Origin: Bacteroidota bacterium
Lineage (GTDB): Bacteria; Bacteroidota; Bacteroidia; Bacteroidales; Prolixibacteraceae
Length of the DNA stretch: 5,234 nucleotides
Assembly (NCBI GenBank): GCA_023393265.1
Contig: JAEWME010000193.1
Span: forward strand, 1 to 5,234
Direction of reading: 5' to 3'
A model generated the notes under the pieces. It was not told the DNA's origin. It was given only the letters and a program-made list of their open reading frames with translations, and did no database searches. The translations under genes were made by a program, and so were the position numbers. Every line of letters starts with the position of its first letter. The stretch's first letter is position 1. Positions 4,542-5,234 of this stretch are shown here, one piece after another.

Positions 4542-5234
4542 ATGTCAACTTTTTTATTCGACCAGATTATTTTTGGCCCAATCAGGAGTCGCCGACTGGG
4601 CATTTCGCTTGGGGTTAACCTGATGCCAACCGATACCAAAATTTGTTCATTCGACTGCATCTACTGCGAATGTGGCTGGACTCCGCGCAAACGCGAACAC
4701 AAGGCTGTTTTGCCAACCAGGCAGGAAGTGAAGCAAAAAATGGACGAAAAACTGCGCGGGATGGTTGCCGCGGGTGAGTTCCCGGATGTGATTACTTTCG
4801 CCGGAAACGGGGAGCCAACTTTACATCCCGAATTTGAGGGAATCATTGACGATACGATTTTGCTGCGCAACCAGTTGTGTCCGCAGGCACGCATCGCGGT
4901 GCTTTCGAATGCGACCATGCTGCACAAAAGCGGGGTGGTTCGTGCCCTCCTGAAAGTAGACGACAACATTCAGAAGCTTGACTCGGCATTCGAAAAAACG
5001 GTCAAAAAAATTGACTGTCCTTCGTCAGCATTTAAACTGACTGAAGTTGTTGAGAACCTGAAAGCATTTGAAGGGCGGGTAATTATTCAAACCCTGTTTC
5101 TGCGCGGGCAACACAAAAACGAACCGATCGACAATGCCACCGAGGCTGAAGTCAGCGCCTGGCTGAAACTGATTGCGGAGATTCGTCCGCAGAAAGTGAT
5201 GATTTATTCGATCGATAGGGATACACCTGCGCAG
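4542..5234 (+). CDS. Radical SAM protein, COG0731-like, 5' part
   Basis: An incomplete gene: 231 codons are open from the ATG at 4542 to the window edge. The N-terminus has FGPIRSRRLGISLGVNLMP (11-29), the signature of the COG0731-type radical SAM family, followed by the [4Fe-4S] motif C35xxxC39xxC42 (KICSFDCIYCECG). Next come ITFAGNGEPTLHPEF (84-98), the SAM-binding GNGEPT region, then VLSNATML, a substrate-side KLDSAFEK segment and IIQTLFLRG, all normal for these enzymes. Members reductively cleave S-adenosylmethionine to generate a 5'-deoxyadenosyl radical; the reaction of this subgroup is not established from sequence. An extra cysteine, C44, lies just after the cluster motif. It follows the previous gene by 34 nt with no terminator, so it is probably in the same operon as the lipoprotein and the amidohydrolase-like protein. 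Confidence 0.9.
   Translation, partial: MSTFLFDQIIFGPIRSRRLGISLGVNLMPTDTKICSFDCIYCECGWTPRKREHKAVLPTRQEVKQKMDEKLRGMVAAGEFPDVITFAGNGEPTLHPEFEGIIDDTILLRNQLCPQARIAVLSNATMLHKSGVVRALLKVDDNIQKLDSAFEKTVKKIDCPSSAFKLTEVVENLKAFEGRVIIQTLFLRGQHKNEPIDNATEAEVSAWLKLIAEIRPQKVMIYSIDRDTPAQ

Noticed and set aside
4661..4969. Minus-strand open frame opposite the radical SAM gene
   Set aside because: The plus strand encodes the CxxxCxxC and GNGEPT motifs across the same bases; the antisense frame has no recognisable features.
1..5234. CRISPR array, tRNA, rRNA, insertion sequence or attachment site
   Set aside because: No repeated spacer-like units, no tRNA-like cloverleaf, no transposase-like protein and no long terminal repeats were seen.

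Overview
The window looks like a chromosome segment of a Bacteroidota bacterium, probably from the Bacteroidales/Marinilabiliales group. The clues are moderate GC, protein families typical of that phylum (a DUF4296-like lipoprotein, glycan-foraging genes), start codons with little Shine-Dalgarno signal, and a TAnnTTTG-type promoter element. The taxon is inferred from style, not from a marker gene.

Left part (1-3183, + strand): three co-directional genes form an L-fucose-type catabolic module. They are the 3' part of a fuconolactonase-like amidohydrolase (3-536), a zinc-dependent medium-chain dehydrogenase 3 nt downstream (540-1559), and a secreted GH29 alpha-L-fucosidase (1621-3183). The fucosidase would release L-fucose from glycans outside the cytoplasm. 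The dehydrogenase and lactonase fit the non-phosphorylating oxidative route (fucose, fuconolactone, fuconate, onward). Other pathway genes presumably lie upstream of the window.

Middle part (3184-3650, no protein gene): this is the most interesting stretch. The minus strand carries a well-preserved cobalamin riboswitch (core about 3301-3466) with a downstream L13-type hairpin whose loop is complementary to the L5 loop. It is followed by another hairpin and an intrinsic terminator, whose longer T-run (7 against 4) faces the riboswitch direction. No B12-related gene follows: the transcript runs head-on into the 3' end of the fucosidase gene. It is therefore an orphan riboswitch, either a stand-alone B12-responsive RNA of about 290 nt or the remnant of a deleted transport gene. 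A divergent TAnnTTTG promoter serves the genes to the right.

Right part (3651-5234, + strand): a small DUF4296-like lipoprotein (3651-4031) overlaps by 4 nt a 159-residue protein (4028-4507). That protein looks like the N- and C-terminal pieces of a Bacteroidota metal-dependent amidohydrolase with the catalytic barrel missing. A radical SAM enzyme of the COG0731 type follows (4542 to the window end, incomplete).
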